The position numbers and the translations under genes were made by a program. From VRUE01 sp963704515 (lineage in GTDB: Bacteria; Actinomycetota; Thermoleophilia; Solirubrobacterales; 70-9): DNA of 64,000 nucleotides. Positions within the stretch are counted from its first letter, which is position 1. Every line of letters starts with the position of its first letter. The notes beneath the pieces are model-generated. The model worked only from the letters and a program-made list of their open reading frames with translations. It did no database searches and was not told the origin of the DNA. Below, one piece after another: positions 1 through 8,895 of this stretch. Location of the stretch: assembly GCA_963704515.1 (NCBI GenBank), contig OY969913.1:1054001-1118000 (forward strand). Reading direction: 5' to 3'.

Positions 1-145
1 GATGGAGATCGGCTCCTACCGCGGCCTGCGCCACCGCCGCGGCCTTCCGGTCCGCGGCCAGCGCACCAAGACCAACGCCCGTGGCCGCAAGGGCCCGCGC
101 CGGATGAGCGTCGCCGGCAAGCGCAAGGCGCCGGGGCCCAGGTAG
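1..145 (+). CDS. rpsM: 30S ribosomal protein S13, C-terminal part
   Basis: The window opens inside this gene; only the last 47 codons are present, ending at TAG 143-145. The tail contains RRGLPVRGQRTKTNAR, the highly conserved rRNA-contacting end of S13, followed by a basic Lys/Arg-rich terminus. S13 sits in the head of the small subunit and contacts the P-site tRNA and the 50S subunit. The order S13-S11-S4-alpha-L17 that follows is the standard bacterial alpha operon, which supports the call. Confidence 0.95.
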   Translation, partial: MEIGSYRGLRHRRGLPVRGQRTKTNARGRKGPRRMSVAGKRKAPGPR

Positions 146-155
146 AGAGAGAAAC

Positions 156-557
156 ATGGCCGCTGCCAAAAAACCCGCCAAAGGGCGCTCCCGGCGCCGC
201 GTGAAGAAGAACGTCACCTATGGACAGGCGCACATCAAGACTTCCTTCAACAACACGATCGTCACCCTGACCGACACCGAGGGCAACGTGATCGCCTGGG
301 AGTCGGCCGGCTCGGCGGGCTTCAAAGGCTCGCGCAAGTCGACCCCCTTCGCCGCCCAGGTGACCGCCGACGCGGCCGCCAAGAAAGGCATGGAGCACGG
401 CCTCGAGAAGGTCGAGGTCTTCGCCAAGGGCGCCGGCTCGGGCCGCGAGACGGCGATCCGCTCGCTGCAGGCCGCCGGGCTTGACGTGACTACGGTCAAG
501 GACGTCTCCCCGCAGGCGCACAACGGCTGCCGACCGAAGAAGCGGAGGCGCGTCTAG
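156..557 (+). CDS. rpsK: 30S ribosomal protein S11
   Basis: 133 residues, full family length. S11 is a platform protein of the 30S subunit that binds 16S rRNA and shapes the mRNA exit region. Diagnostic stretches are HIKTSFNNTIVTLTD near residue 26, SAGSAGFKGSRKSTPFAAQ in the middle and the invariant HNGCRPKKRRRV end. ATG at 156 follows a purine-rich AGAGAGAGAA stretch acting as ribosome-binding site, 10 bases after the rpsM stop. The stop overlaps the rpsD start by one base (TAGTG), so translation is probably coupled. Confidence 0.98.
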   Translation: MAAAKKPAKGRSRRRVKKNVTYGQAHIKTSFNNTIVTLTDTEGNVIAWESAGSAGFKGSRKSTPFAAQVTADAAAKKGMEHGLEKVEVFAKGAGSGRETAIRSLQAAGLDVTTVKDVSPQAHNGCRPKKRRRV

Positions 558-1177
558 TGGCCCGCGACACTGCACCGCAATGCAAGCAGTGCCGCCGCGA
601 GGGGCAGAAGCTCTTCCTCAAGGGCGAGCGCTGCTTCACCGACAAGTGCGGCGTCGAGCGTCGCTCCTATCCGCCGGGCGAGCACGGCCGCGGCCGGATG
701 CGCCAGTCCGAGTACCGCGTGCAGCTGCGCGAGAAGCAGAAGACGCGCCGCTACTACCAGGTGCTGGAGAAACAGTTCCGCGCCTACTACGAGAAGGCCT
801 CGCGCCAGGACGGCGTCACCGGCGAGAACCTGCTGCGCCTGCTCGAGTCGCGCTTCGACAACGTCCTCGTGCGGCTCGGCTTCGCCGCCTCCCGCCGCCA
901 GGCCCGTCAGCTGATCCGCCACGGCCACTGGCTGATCAACGGCCGCCGGGTCGACATCCCCTCCTACCAGGTGCGCCCCGAAGACGTGATTTCGATCAAG
1001 TCGAACTCGGCCGCCAACGACACGATCCGCAAGGCGACGGAGCTTGTCTCCACCGTGCCGGCCTGGCTGCAGGCCGATCACGACTCGCTTACGGCCAAGG
1101 TCCTGCGCTACCCAGAGCGCGCGGAGATCTCGGCCCCGGTGCAGGAGCAGCTGATCGTCGAGCTGTACTCCAAGTAA
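557..1177 (+). CDS. rpsD: 30S ribosomal protein S4
   Basis: 206 residues. S4 nucleates assembly of the 30S body, and in many bacteria represses translation of its own operon. Cysteines 9, 12, 26 and 31 form the zinc site of the C+ form of S4, unlike the cysteine-free paralogues many actinobacteria use under zinc limitation. The S4 RNA-binding domain runs from about residue 95 (RFDNVLVRLGFAASRRQAR) to 155. The GTG start at 557 shares its first base with the rpsK stop codon. Confidence 0.98.
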   Translation: MARDTAPQCKQCRREGQKLFLKGERCFTDKCGVERRSYPPGEHGRGRMRQSEYRVQLREKQKTRRYYQVLEKQFRAYYEKASRQDGVTGENLLRLLESRFDNVLVRLGFAASRRQARQLIRHGHWLINGRRVDIPSYQVRPEDVISIKSNSAANDTIRKATELVSTVPAWLQADHDSLTAKVLRYPERAEISAPVQEQLIVELYSK

Positions 1178-1215
1178 CCGGACCCAGTTTCTGAACACGC
1201 ATAGGCAAGGAACAC

Positions 1216-2199
1216 ATGACCACTGACTTTCAGGTCCCTCGCATCACCTCCGAGAAAGACGACGACCGCCGCGGCACGTTTACGATCGAGCCGCTCGACA
1301 AGGGCTTCGGCTACACGTTCGGCAACAGCCTGCGCCGCGTGCTGCTCTCCTCCCTGGGCGGCGCCGCGGTCACCAGCGTCCGCATCGAGGGCGTCGCGCA
1401 CGAGTTCTCCACCGTGCCGGGCGTCAAGGAGGACGTCACCGACATCGTCCTCAACCTCAAGGACCTCGTCGTCCGCATGCATACCGACGCCGACGAGGTC
1501 GAGGCGCCGCTGGTCGCCACCGGCCCGGGTGAGGTGAAGGCGAAGGACATCGACCTGCCTTCGGGCGTCGAGATCCTTAACCCCGACGCCCCGATCGCGA
1601 CGCTGGAGAAGAAAACCAAGCTCGAGATCTACCTGACGATCGGCCGCGGCCGCGGCTACTCGCCGGCCGAAGAGAACAAGAGCGACGAGCAGCCGATCGG
1701 CGTGATCCCGATCGACTCGATCTTCTCGCCGATCCGGCGCGCCTCCTACTCGGTGGCCACCGCCCGCGTCGGTCAGCGCACCGACTTCGACAAACTGACG
1801 CTCGACCTCGAAACCGACGGCTCGATCGAGCCGGGTGCGGCGCTGCGCGAGGCCTCCGAGATCCTGATCAAGAGCCTGGCGATCTTCACCGACGCCGACC
1901 GGGTCGAGGAGCTGACCGCGCGCGAACCGGTGCCGGCCCACACTGCCGACCTGCTGCCCGGCACCCCCGCCGGCGAAGGGAACGCGAGCAACAACGGCCT
2001 CGACGAGATCCTGATCGAGGAGCTCGAGCTGGGCGTGCGCTCCTACAACTGCCTGAAGCGGGCGGGAGTGCAGACGGTCGGCGACCTGGTGCGCAAGACG
2101 CGCTCGGAGCTGAACGCGATCCCCAACTTCGGCCAGAAGTCGATCGAGGAAGTGATCGAGACCCTGCACTCGCGCGGCCTCGATCTCCAGGGAGACTGA
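1216..2199 (+). CDS. rpoA: DNA-directed RNA polymerase subunit alpha
   Basis: 327 residues. The alpha dimer is the scaffold for RNA polymerase assembly, and its C-terminal domain contacts UP elements and activators. The N-terminal dimerisation domain shows GYTFGNSLRRVLLSSLGGAA near residue 32. A linker around 230-255 is rich in Pro, Gly and Asn. The C-terminal helix-hairpin-helix domain follows, with GVRSYNCLKRAGVQTVGDL and IPNFGQKSIEEV. ATG 1216 is preceded by AAGGAA at good spacing. The 38-base gap after rpsD shows no terminator, so it belongs to the same transcript. Confidence 0.98.
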   Translation: MTTDFQVPRITSEKDDDRRGTFTIEPLDKGFGYTFGNSLRRVLLSSLGGAAVTSVRIEGVAHEFSTVPGVKEDVTDIVLNLKDLVVRMHTDADEVEAPLVATGPGEVKAKDIDLPSGVEILNPDAPIATLEKKTKLEIYLTIGRGRGYSPAEENKSDEQPIGVIPIDSIFSPIRRASYSVATARVGQRTDFDKLTLDLETDGSIEPGAALREASEILIKSLAIFTDADRVEELTAREPVPAHTADLLPGTPAGEGNASNNGLDEILIEELELGVRSYNCLKRAGVQTVGDLVRKTRSELNAIPNFGQKSIEEVIETLHSRGLDLQGD

Positions 2200-2218
2200 C
2201 GGAGAGGCCGGGAGAGCG

Positions 2219-2572
2219 ATGCGTCACCGCAAGAAGCGCAACAAGCTGAGTCGCGACGCATCGCACCGCGAGGCCCTGCTTTCCAACCTCTGCAAGCAGC
2301 TGATCGACCACGAGCGGATCAAGACCTCGCAGGCCAAGGCCAAGGCGGTCAAGCCCGAGGTCGAGCAGCTGATCACGCTCGCCAAGCGCGGCGACCTGCA
2401 CGCCCGCCGCCAGGCCCTCTCGACCCTGCACAACGACAAGTTCATCGTGCACAAGCTGTTCGATGAGGTCGCCCCCCGCTACACCGAGCGCCCGGGCGGC
2501 TACACCCGGATCGTCAAGTTGGGTCCGCGCAAGTCGGACTCGACCGAGATGGTCTATCTCGAGCTCGTCTAG
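2219..2572 (+). CDS. rplQ: 50S ribosomal protein L17
   Basis: 117 residues, the usual bacterial length. L17 lies near the peptide exit tunnel of the 50S subunit. It begins MRHRKKRNKLSRDASHR, the conserved N-terminus that fixes the ATG at 2219, with a GGGAGA ribosome-binding site just upstream. It is the last gene of the ribosomal operon here. Its stop lies only 13 bases from the stop of the opposing truA, and no hairpin is evident between them, so how transcription ends is unclear. Confidence 0.98.
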   Translation: MRHRKKRNKLSRDASHREALLSNLCKQLIDHERIKTSQAKAKAVKPEVEQLITLAKRGDLHARRQALSTLHNDKFIVHKLFDEVAPRYTERPGGYTRIVKLGPRKSDSTEMVYLELV

Positions 2573-2585
2573 GACGGAGCCCTAC

Positions 2586-3320
2586 TCAAGCGTAGGAAAC
2601 CGACTCCAGATACAGCCCGTGCGGTGGGGCCGTATCGCCAGCCTCGATGCGGGATGCGCCTTTGAGTAGAGCTTTGAAGTTGTCGGTTGTGCGGCGGCCT
2701 GCGGCTACCTCTAGTTGGGTGCCGACGAGGACTCGGACCATGTTGCGCATGAAGGCGTCGGCGGTGACGCGGAAGGCGAGGATGTCGCCTTCGTCGGTCC
2801 AGGAGGCCGCGAGAAGGTGGCGTTCGAAGCGGACGTGGTCGGTTTGGGTGGGAGTGAAGGCGGTGAAGTCGTAAGTCCCGACGAGGGCAGTGGCGCAGGC
2901 GTCGAGTGCCTCGCGGTCCATACGGTGCGGCCACCAAAGAGCGTGGCCGCGCTCGAAGGGGCTTGGCTGGCGGCGTGCGAGCACGCGGTAGCAGTAGCTG
3001 CGTGACTTGGCGTCGTGCCGGGCGCTAAAGCCATCCGCGACTACCGAAGTCCCCGTCACGGCGATATCGCTCGGCCCAACCCCATTCAGCCGCCGCGCCA
3101 GATCGCTCGGCAACTCCACCCCCGTATCGAAGCTCGCAACCTGCCCCCAGGCGTGCACCCCCGTATCGGTCCGTCCCGCCACGGTCAGCTCCACCGGCGT
3201 GCGCAACACCGTGGTCAGGGCCGACTCAAGCTCCCCCTGCACGGTCCGCAGAAACGGCTGCTTGGACCAGCCGCGGAAGCCCGAGCCGTCGTATTCGAGA
3301 TCTATGCGGACCGTGGTCAT
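2586..3320 (-). CDS. truA: tRNA pseudouridine(38-40) synthase
   Basis: 244 residues from ATG 3320; an upstream in-frame ATG at 3356 would add 12 residues overlapping ligA and not matching the family, so I reject it. TruA isomerises uridines 38-40 in the anticodon arm of many tRNAs. It opens with RIDLEYDGSGFRGWSKQP, and the catalytic aspartate is D52 in AGRTDTGVHA. The C-terminal half has FMRNMVRVLVGT. It is the last gene of a surE-ligA-truA unit, 25 bases after ligA. Confidence 0.95.
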   Translation of the reverse strand: MTTVRIDLEYDGSGFRGWSKQPFLRTVQGELESALTTVLRTPVELTVAGRTDTGVHAWGQVASFDTGVELPSDLARRLNGVGPSDIAVTGTSVVADGFSARHDAKSRSYCYRVLARRQPSPFERGHALWWPHRMDREALDACATALVGTYDFTAFTPTQTDHVRFERHLLAASWTDEGDILAFRVTADAFMRNMVRVLVGTQLEVAAGRRTTDNFKALLKGASRIEAGDTAPPHGLYLESVSYA

Positions 3321-3345
3321 CGCGGGGCGTGTGTGGGGAGTGGCC

Positions 3346-5370
3346 CTAGCCGCCATCGATCAAGCGGAGGAGCGCCGGTTCGTCGAGGATCTCGGTTTCG
3401 TATTTTTCAGCTTTGGCCAATTTCGACCCGGGACTCTCACCGACGACAACGTAGTCGGTCTTCTTCGAGACCGAGCCGACCACCTTTCCACCCGCGTCCT
3501 TAACCAAGGTCGCAGCTTCTTCGCGCGTTAGATGCGGAAAGGTGCCCGTCAGGACCAGGGTCTTGTCTTTCAATGGGCCGCCTCCGGTACGGCGTTCGGA
3601 GGAGGCCAGCGCCAACCGAAGCCCGCGGTCTCGCAGCTTCTCGACTAGTTCTCGTGTGGACGGGTCTGCAAGCGACTCGGCAATTTGAACAGCCATCACC
3701 GGGCCGACTCCGTCGACGGCCTCCATCGCCTCCGGATCAGCCTTGAGCAGCTTGTCGACCGAGCCGAAATATTCAGCCAACGCCTCGGCGGTTACGTAGC
3801 CGACACCCGGCAAGCCAAGCGCAAATAGAACCCTCTGGAACGATCGCGACCGCGACGCGTCGATCGCGGAGATCAAGTTGTGGGCGGACTTCTCTTGGAA
3901 GCCTTTGCGCCCGACCAGGTCATCCTCGCGAAGGTCGTAGATATCGGCGACATCGGCGATCAGATCTTCTTCCAGAAACCGCATCGCAAGCTTTTCGCCG
4001 AAGCCGTCGATGTCCATTGTGCCCTTACTGGCGAAATGCTTCACCTTTTGAAAGGCCTGTCCTGGGCAGTTGCGTTTGTTCGGGCAGATCGAGAAGACGG
4101 CGTCCTCCGGCTTGACGACCTCGGTGCCGCAGGCGGGGCAAACCTTCGGCGGCTTCACCCGCCGCGTCCCCTTCGGGCGCCGCTGCGTCATCGGCGCCAC
4201 CACCTGGGGGATCACGTCGCCGGCGCGCATCACGACAACCTCGTCGCCGGCGCGGACGTCCTTGCGGGCGAGGTCCTCCTCGTTATGCAGGGTCGCGGTG
4301 GAAACGGTGACGCCGCCGACGTGGACCGGCTCCAGCATCGCGAAGGGGACGAGGTGCCCGGTGCGGCCGACGTTCCAGACGACGTCGAGCAGCTTGGTCG
4401 TCGCGGTGGTCGGCGCGAACTTCCAGGCGATCGCCCAGCGCGGCTCGCGGCCGACGACGCCGAGCTCGCGCCATAGCGCCCGCTCGTCGACCTTGACGAC
4501 GACGCCGTCGATCTCGTAATCAAGATGCTCGCGGCGCTCCTCCCACCAGCGGCAGCGCTTCACCACCGAGTCGATCCCGGCGTGGTGCTCGGTGTCCGGG
4601 TTGACCTTGAAGCCGCGCTCGCGCAGCCACTCGACCTCGGCGCTGTGCGTAGGGAGGTCCAGATCGGGCGCGGCGCCGATCCCGTAGAGCCAGATCGAGA
4701 GCGGGCGTTCGGCCGCCAGCGACGGGTCGAGCTGGCGGATCGAGCCGGCGGCCGAGTTGCGCGGGTTGGCGAAGGTCGGCTCACCGGCCGCGGCGCGACG
4801 CTCGTTCAGCGCTCGGAAGTCGGCGATCGGCAGGTAGACCTCGCCTCGCACTTCGACGACGGGCGGGGCGTCGTCGATCCGCAGCGGGATCGCCCCGATC
4901 GTGCGCAGGTTTTGGGTGACGTCCTCGCCGACCCGGCCGTCGCCCCGGGTGGCGCCGCGGACCAGGATCCCGTCCTCATAGGTGAGGGCGATCGCCAGGC
5001 CGTCGATCTTCGGCTCGGTCGTGTAGCTGAACTCCGAGGCGGCGATGTCGAGCCGTTTGAGGTGGTTGCCGATTCGCGTCTCCCAGGCGCGCAGCTCCTC
5101 CTCGTTGCGGGCGTTGGCGAGGGAGAGCATCGGCTCGGCGTGCTCGACCTGCTCGAAGCGGTCCAGGGGCGGCGCGCCGACCCGTTGGGTGGGGGAGTCG
5201 GGCGTCCGCAGATCGGGGCGATCGGCCTCGATCGCGCGCAGCTCGTCGAGCAGCGCGTCGTACTCGTCGTCGCCGATCGTCGGGTCGTCGAGGACGTAGT
5301 AGCGGCGGTTGTGCTCTGCCAGCTGGCGCCGCAACTCCTCGGCGCGCCGCTCGTCCGCCGCGGCGCTCAC
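3346..5370 (-). CDS. ligA: NAD-dependent DNA ligase
   Basis: 674 residues, full length. LigA seals nicks during replication and repair, using NAD as adenylate donor. Domains in order: Ia and adenylation domain with the active-site lysine K121 in EPKIDG, OB fold, a four-cysteine zinc finger (CPACG ... CPNKRNCPG) around residues 410-435, helix-hairpin-helix repeats (GLPGVGYVTAEALAEYFG), and a C-terminal BRCT domain starting at LKDKTLVLTGTFPHLTREEA. The GTG start overlaps the surE stop (GTGA), indicating translational coupling. Confidence 0.98.
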   Translation of the reverse strand: MSAAADERRAEELRRQLAEHNRRYYVLDDPTIGDDEYDALLDELRAIEADRPDLRTPDSPTQRVGAPPLDRFEQVEHAEPMLSLANARNEEELRAWETRIGNHLKRLDIAASEFSYTTEPKIDGLAIALTYEDGILVRGATRGDGRVGEDVTQNLRTIGAIPLRIDDAPPVVEVRGEVYLPIADFRALNERRAAAGEPTFANPRNSAAGSIRQLDPSLAAERPLSIWLYGIGAAPDLDLPTHSAEVEWLRERGFKVNPDTEHHAGIDSVVKRCRWWEERREHLDYEIDGVVVKVDERALWRELGVVGREPRWAIAWKFAPTTATTKLLDVVWNVGRTGHLVPFAMLEPVHVGGVTVSTATLHNEEDLARKDVRAGDEVVVMRAGDVIPQVVAPMTQRRPKGTRRVKPPKVCPACGTEVVKPEDAVFSICPNKRNCPGQAFQKVKHFASKGTMDIDGFGEKLAMRFLEEDLIADVADIYDLREDDLVGRKGFQEKSAHNLISAIDASRSRSFQRVLFALGLPGVGYVTAEALAEYFGSVDKLLKADPEAMEAVDGVGPVMAVQIAESLADPSTRELVEKLRDRGLRLALASSERRTGGGPLKDKTLVLTGTFPHLTREEAATLVKDAGGKVVGSVSKKTDYVVVGESPGSKLAKAEKYETEILDEPALLRLIDGG

Positions 5371-6176
5371 ACCGAGCTGGGCGAGCTTGCCGCCAGCATC
5401 GCCTCGAAGCCCCAGCCGCGCAGCGCCTCGAGGCCGCCGTGGTCGGTGAGGTCGAAGTGGATCGGGGTGACCGAGATGCGGCCGTTGGCGACGGCGCTCA
5501 GGTCGGTTCCCTCGATCTCCTCGTAGCCGGGCTGCCAGCCGTAGATCTCGTAGTGCTTGCGGCCACCGTCCTCGCCGATCAGCTTCAGCTCGTCGTTGTA
5601 GATGCGTTTGCCGAGCCTGGTCACCTCGACCCCGCGCGGCTCGCCCGCCGGGCAGTTGACGTTGATCAGCGTCGCCTCGGGCATCGGCTCGCGAGTCAGT
5701 CGCCGCACCAGCTCGCCCGCGAAGGGCGCGACCGCGCCGAACTCGAAGCGGCCGCTGACGTAGCCCATGCCGCCGCCCGAGGACTGCTGCGAGAAGGCAA
5801 CCGCCGGGATGCCGAGGACGATTCCCTCGAAGGCGGCGGCGACCGTGCCCGAGTAGGTGATGTCGTCGCCGAGGTTGGCGCCGTGGTTGATCCCCGAGAA
5901 GATCAGGTCCGGCCGCTGCCCGACCAGCCCCAACTCGGCGAAGCGCACGCAGTCGACCGGCGTCCCGTCCGTCGCATAGCCGATGTCGCCGTCGCCGAAC
6001 TCGACTTCCTCAACCGAGAGCGGCGACCGCGTAGTGATGCTCCGAGCCGTAGCGCTCCGATTGGAGTCCGGAGCAATTACATCCACCTCGACCCCCTCAA
6101 GCTCCCGAAGAACCCTTCGAGCCGCCTGCAGCCCCGGGGCGGTGATCCCGTCGTCGTTGGTGAGCAACACTCGCAC
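5367..6176 (-). CDS. surE: 5'/3'-nucleotidase SurE
   Basis: 269 residues. SurE is a metal-dependent phosphatase acting on nucleoside monophosphates, linked to stationary-phase survival. Metal ligands are D8 and D9 in LLTNDDG, the serine of DSNRSATARSIT and the asparagine of SGINHGANLGDDITYSGTV. The GTG at 6176 gives this conserved N-terminus. A weak AAGG lies upstream, and the start codon is only 14 bases from a long inverted repeat (6191-6289), so that element would lie in or next to the 5' leader. Confidence 0.95.
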   Translation of the reverse strand: MRVLLTNDDGITAPGLQAARRVLRELEGVEVDVIAPDSNRSATARSITTRSPLSVEEVEFGDGDIGYATDGTPVDCVRFAELGLVGQRPDLIFSGINHGANLGDDITYSGTVAAAFEGIVLGIPAVAFSQQSSGGGMGYVSGRFEFGAVAPFAGELVRRLTREPMPEATLINVNCPAGEPRGVEVTRLGKRIYNDELKLIGEDGGRKHYEIYGWQPGYEEIEGTDLSAVANGRISVTPIHFDLTDHGGLEALRGWGFEAMLAASSPSSV

Positions 6177-6190
6177 GGCCTTGGATTCTA

Positions 6191-6289
6191 GGTGTCGGGG
6201 CGGGGCACCACTCGAGCTGGCGGATACTCAAAATCGCGAGCTCATTAGCTCGCGATTTGTCAGGGCGAGTGGTGCCCCGCCCCGACACC
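6191..6289. repeat. REP-like nested inverted repeat
   Basis: A perfect 24-bp inverted repeat (6191-6214 with 6266-6289) encloses a second perfect 12-bp inverted repeat (6231-6242 with 6247-6258, loop CATT). It fills most of the gap between the dacB stop and the surE start. The arm begins GGTGTCGGGGCGGGGCACC. The nested architecture and GC-rich arms resemble REPIN-type mobile palindromes; its origin is inferred. Confidence 0.75.
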
Positions 6290-6300
6290 CCGGCCAAGGT

Positions 6301-6324
6301 CAGGGCGGGAGGGTGCCCGCCCTG
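6301..6324. terminator. Hairpin downstream of dacB
   Basis: CAGGGCGGG at 6301-6309 pairs perfectly with CCCGCCCTG at 6316-6324, with a 6-base loop. It lies 18 bases past the dacB stop on the minus strand. No U-tract follows, so intrinsic termination is plausible but not certain. A 10-bp direct repeat CCAAGGTCAG (6294-6303 and 6336-6345) brackets it, so it could instead be part of the neighbouring repeat element. Confidence 0.45.
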
Positions 6325-6341
6325 CCGCCGGCCCTCCAAGG

Positions 6342-7595
6342 TCAGTACGAAGCCACTTCGCCGGCGATCAGGTCCTGCTCCAGATGAGCGAGGTAGAGGT
6401 CGCTGACGCTGCCCATCAGGATCGAGAAGATCATCAGCTTGCCGTCGCGGTTGAAGCAGTAGCCGGAGAGGTTGCTGACGCCGGTCAGGGTGCCGGTCTT
6501 GGTGCGGCAGCGGCCGTAGGCGGCGGTTCCGTGCATGCGTTCGGCGACGGTCCCTTCGTGGCCGGCCAGGGCCATGTCCTGGATCAGCTCTTCGCCAGCG
6601 GGCGTGTCCTTCATCGAGTCGAGCAGGGCGACGACCTGGCGCGGCGAGGCGCGGTTGGAGCGGGTCAGCCCGGAGCCGTCCACCTGGTGGATGCCCGAGC
6701 CGTGGGCGCGGGCGAAGCGCTCGACGACCTTGGCGCCGGCGGCGGTCGTGCCGGCGCCGCCGAGCCGGGCACCGAGCAGCTTGAGCAGCATCTCGGCGAA
6801 GAAGTTGTCGGAGTAGACGTCGGTGGTGTTGACGATCTGGGTCAGCGGCGGCGATTCGACGCTGGCGACGGCGGTGGCTGAGGGTGGGGCGGCGCGCAGC
6901 GCGACCGAGCGCGATATGCGCACCCCGGCGGCGCGCAGCGAGCTTGCCAGGGTCTTGGTCGCGACGATCGCCGGGTCGCCGGCGAAGCTGCCGGCGCCGG
7001 CGCCGCTGTAGCCGGAGTCGAAGGAGAGGCCGGAGAGCGGCCCGATGTAGGGGCTGGTCGCGTAGCCGGAGTCGGCAACCCCGCGCAGCCGGTCGAAGAT
7101 GCTGTCGTCGGCGTAGAGGCGGCCGCTGACGGCGCGGATGCCCGCTTCGCGAACGCCGCGCTTGAGGGCGAAGATGTTGGTCCCGAGGCCGTCCAGGTAG
7201 CGCCGGTAGAAGGAGGGCGTGGCGAGCGCCGGGTCGCCGCCGCCGACCAGGTAGAGGTCGCCGTGCAGGACGCCGTTGCGGTCGACCTGACCGGTGCTCT
7301 CGAGCAGCGTCGTGATCCGCGACTGCGGCCCGAGCCGCGCCAGGGCGGTCGAGGTGGTGAAGAGCTTCGTATTCGAGGCGAGCGGCCGCGGCCTGGCGGC
7401 GGCCCGGGCGCAAACCACCGAGCCGCTGCTGGCGTCGACGACGAAGAGCCCGCTGGCGCCGCCCCCGCCGCGCACCAGCCGGGAACGCATCGGCGCACAA
7501 ACGTCGCCGTGGACAGCCGCCTGCGCCGCCGCCGAGACCAAGAGGGCCGCAAGCAGCGCGCAAATCGCGGCAAAGATTGCCGAGGTACGCCTCAC
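6342..7595 (-). CDS. dacB: D-alanyl-D-alanine carboxypeptidase/endopeptidase (PBP4 type)
   Basis: 417 residues from GTG 7595. The frame stays open far upstream, but only from here does a signal peptide appear (VRRTSAIFAAICALLAALL, cleaved after ...AAAQA). The protein is a periplasmic S13-family peptidase trimming peptidoglycan peptides. All three penicillin-binding motifs are present: SNTK in LASNTKLFTTST, SDN in VYSDNFFAEMLLK and KTG in CRTKTGTLTG. It is divergent from the patatin gene with about 20 bases between start codons, so their promoters must overlap. Confidence 0.9.
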   Translation of the reverse strand: MRRTSAIFAAICALLAALLVSAAAQAAVHGDVCAPMRSRLVRGGGGASGLFVVDASSGSVVCARAAARPRPLASNTKLFTTSTALARLGPQSRITTLLESTGQVDRNGVLHGDLYLVGGGDPALATPSFYRRYLDGLGTNIFALKRGVREAGIRAVSGRLYADDSIFDRLRGVADSGYATSPYIGPLSGLSFDSGYSGAGAGSFAGDPAIVATKTLASSLRAAGVRISRSVALRAAPPSATAVASVESPPLTQIVNTTDVYSDNFFAEMLLKLLGARLGGAGTTAAGAKVVERFARAHGSGIHQVDGSGLTRSNRASPRQVVALLDSMKDTPAGEELIQDMALAGHEGTVAERMHGTAAYGRCRTKTGTLTGVSNLSGYCFNRDGKLMIFSILMGSVSDLYLAHLEQDLIAGEVASY

Positions 7596-7602
7596 TAAGT
7601 GG

Positions 7603-7608
7603 GATAAT
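7603..7608 (+). promoter_or_regulatory. -10 box of the patatin gene
   Basis: GATAAT ends 9 bases before ATG 7617. With the usual 6-7 base spacing, transcription would begin at about 7615, giving an essentially leaderless mRNA starting at the second in-frame ATG. This is why I prefer 7617 over ATG 7611, which overlaps the promoter. Confidence 0.55.
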
Positions 7609-7616
7609 GCATGTTT

Positions 7617-8864
7617 ATGGGCAAAGTTGTGGACATAGAGTCGCAGCCGCGACGCCGTCGCAACCGCAAGCGCCCATCGAAGACCGCCCTCGTGCTGGGC
7701 GGCGGCGGCTTCACCGGCGGCGTCTATGAGATCGGCGCCCTGCGCGCCCTCGACCTGCTTGCAGTCAACAGCACGGTCAACAACTTCGACATCTACGTCG
7801 GCACCAGCGCCGGCTCCTTCGTCGCCGGCATGCTCGCCAACGGGGTCACGCCCGACGAAATGATGCAGGTGCTCAACGAGCGCATCCCCTCCGAGCTCGA
7901 GGACCTCGACCTCAATCGCGTTCTCAAACCCAACTACCTCGGCTTCGTGCAGAAGCTGGCGATGCTGCCGCTGCGCAGCGCCGAACTGGCGCTGAACCTG
8001 GTCCGCATGGGTGAGTTCTCGGCGATCGACATCGGCGTCGGCCTCGCCGAGGCGCTGCCGACCGGCCTCTACTCCGGCTCGGGGATCGCCGACTACGTCG
8101 AGGAGGTTCTCTCCGACGGCGGCCGCAGCAACGACTTCCGCGTCCTCGACCGCGAGCTCTACCTGACCGCGACCGACCTCGACACCTGCGAGCGGATCGC
8201 CTTCGGCGAGGAGGGTTGGGACGACGTGCCGATCTCGAAGGCCGTCCAGTGCTCGACCACGCTGCCGATCGTCTACAAGCCGGTCGACCTGAAGGGGCGC
8301 CAGCTGGTCGACGGCGGCATCCGCTCGACCACCAACGTCGACATCGCCGTGGAAAAGGGCGCCAAATTCATCATCGTCGTCAACCCGCTCGTCCCGTTCG
8401 TCAACGACTTCGAGAAGACGATGACCACGGTCTTCGGCAGCCGCGTGCGGCGCGTCTCCGACATGGGCTTGCCGGCGATCGCCAACCAGACCTTCCGCCT
8501 GATCGCCCACGCCCGCCTGCACGAGGCGGTCGCCCAGTGGGAGGAGAAGTACCCCGGCGTCGACATCGTCCTGATCGAGCCCGAGCCCAACGACGAGCTG
8601 ATGTTCGGCACGCCGATCATGGACTACTCGCGGCGCCTTCGGATCGGCCGCCACGGCTTCGAATCGGTCACCGCGACGCTGGCCAAGGACTACGACCGCT
8701 ACAAGGAGATCGCCGAGCGCCACGGTCTCGAGATCTCCGGCCGCCGGGTCAGCCGCGTGGTCGAGCGCGCCGCCGAGGAGGAGCCGGAGCAGATCTCCGC
8801 CTGGCGCCGCGTGCTCGAGCAGACGACCTCGGTCCTGCTGCGCCAGTCCGGCGAGGCGTCGTAG
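7617..8864 (+). CDS. Patatin-like phospholipase
   Basis: 415 residues. The family hydrolyses acyl esters of lipids with a Ser-Asp dyad. Visible motifs: glycine-rich oxyanion loop LVLGGGGFTGGVYEIGALRA at the N-terminus, nucleophile elbow GTSAGS (G-x-S-x-G) about 60 residues later, and the dyad aspartate in LVDGGIRSTTN. The N-terminus is basic (RRRRNRKRPSK) without a signal peptide. The C-terminal helical extension after the hydrolase fold is longer than in minimal patatins. The physiological substrate is not evident; it lies back-to-back with dacB. Confidence 0.9.
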   Translation: MGKVVDIESQPRRRRNRKRPSKTALVLGGGGFTGGVYEIGALRALDLLAVNSTVNNFDIYVGTSAGSFVAGMLANGVTPDEMMQVLNERIPSELEDLDLNRVLKPNYLGFVQKLAMLPLRSAELALNLVRMGEFSAIDIGVGLAEALPTGLYSGSGIADYVEEVLSDGGRSNDFRVLDRELYLTATDLDTCERIAFGEEGWDDVPISKAVQCSTTLPIVYKPVDLKGRQLVDGGIRSTTNVDIAVEKGAKFIIVVNPLVPFVNDFEKTMTTVFGSRVRRVSDMGLPAIANQTFRLIAHARLHEAVAQWEEKYPGVDIVLIEPEPNDELMFGTPIMDYSRRLRIGRHGFESVTATLAKDYDRYKEIAERHGLEISGRRVSRVVERAAEEEPEQISAWRRVLEQTTSVLLRQSGEAS

Positions 8865-8895
8865 CCCCGGTCACGGACCCCCCTCGGGCCGGGAC

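Noticed and set aside
6342..8723. 793-codon minus-strand frame containing dacB
   Set aside because: Only the part from 7595 is PBP4-like and begins with a signal peptide; the rest is antisense to the patatin gene.
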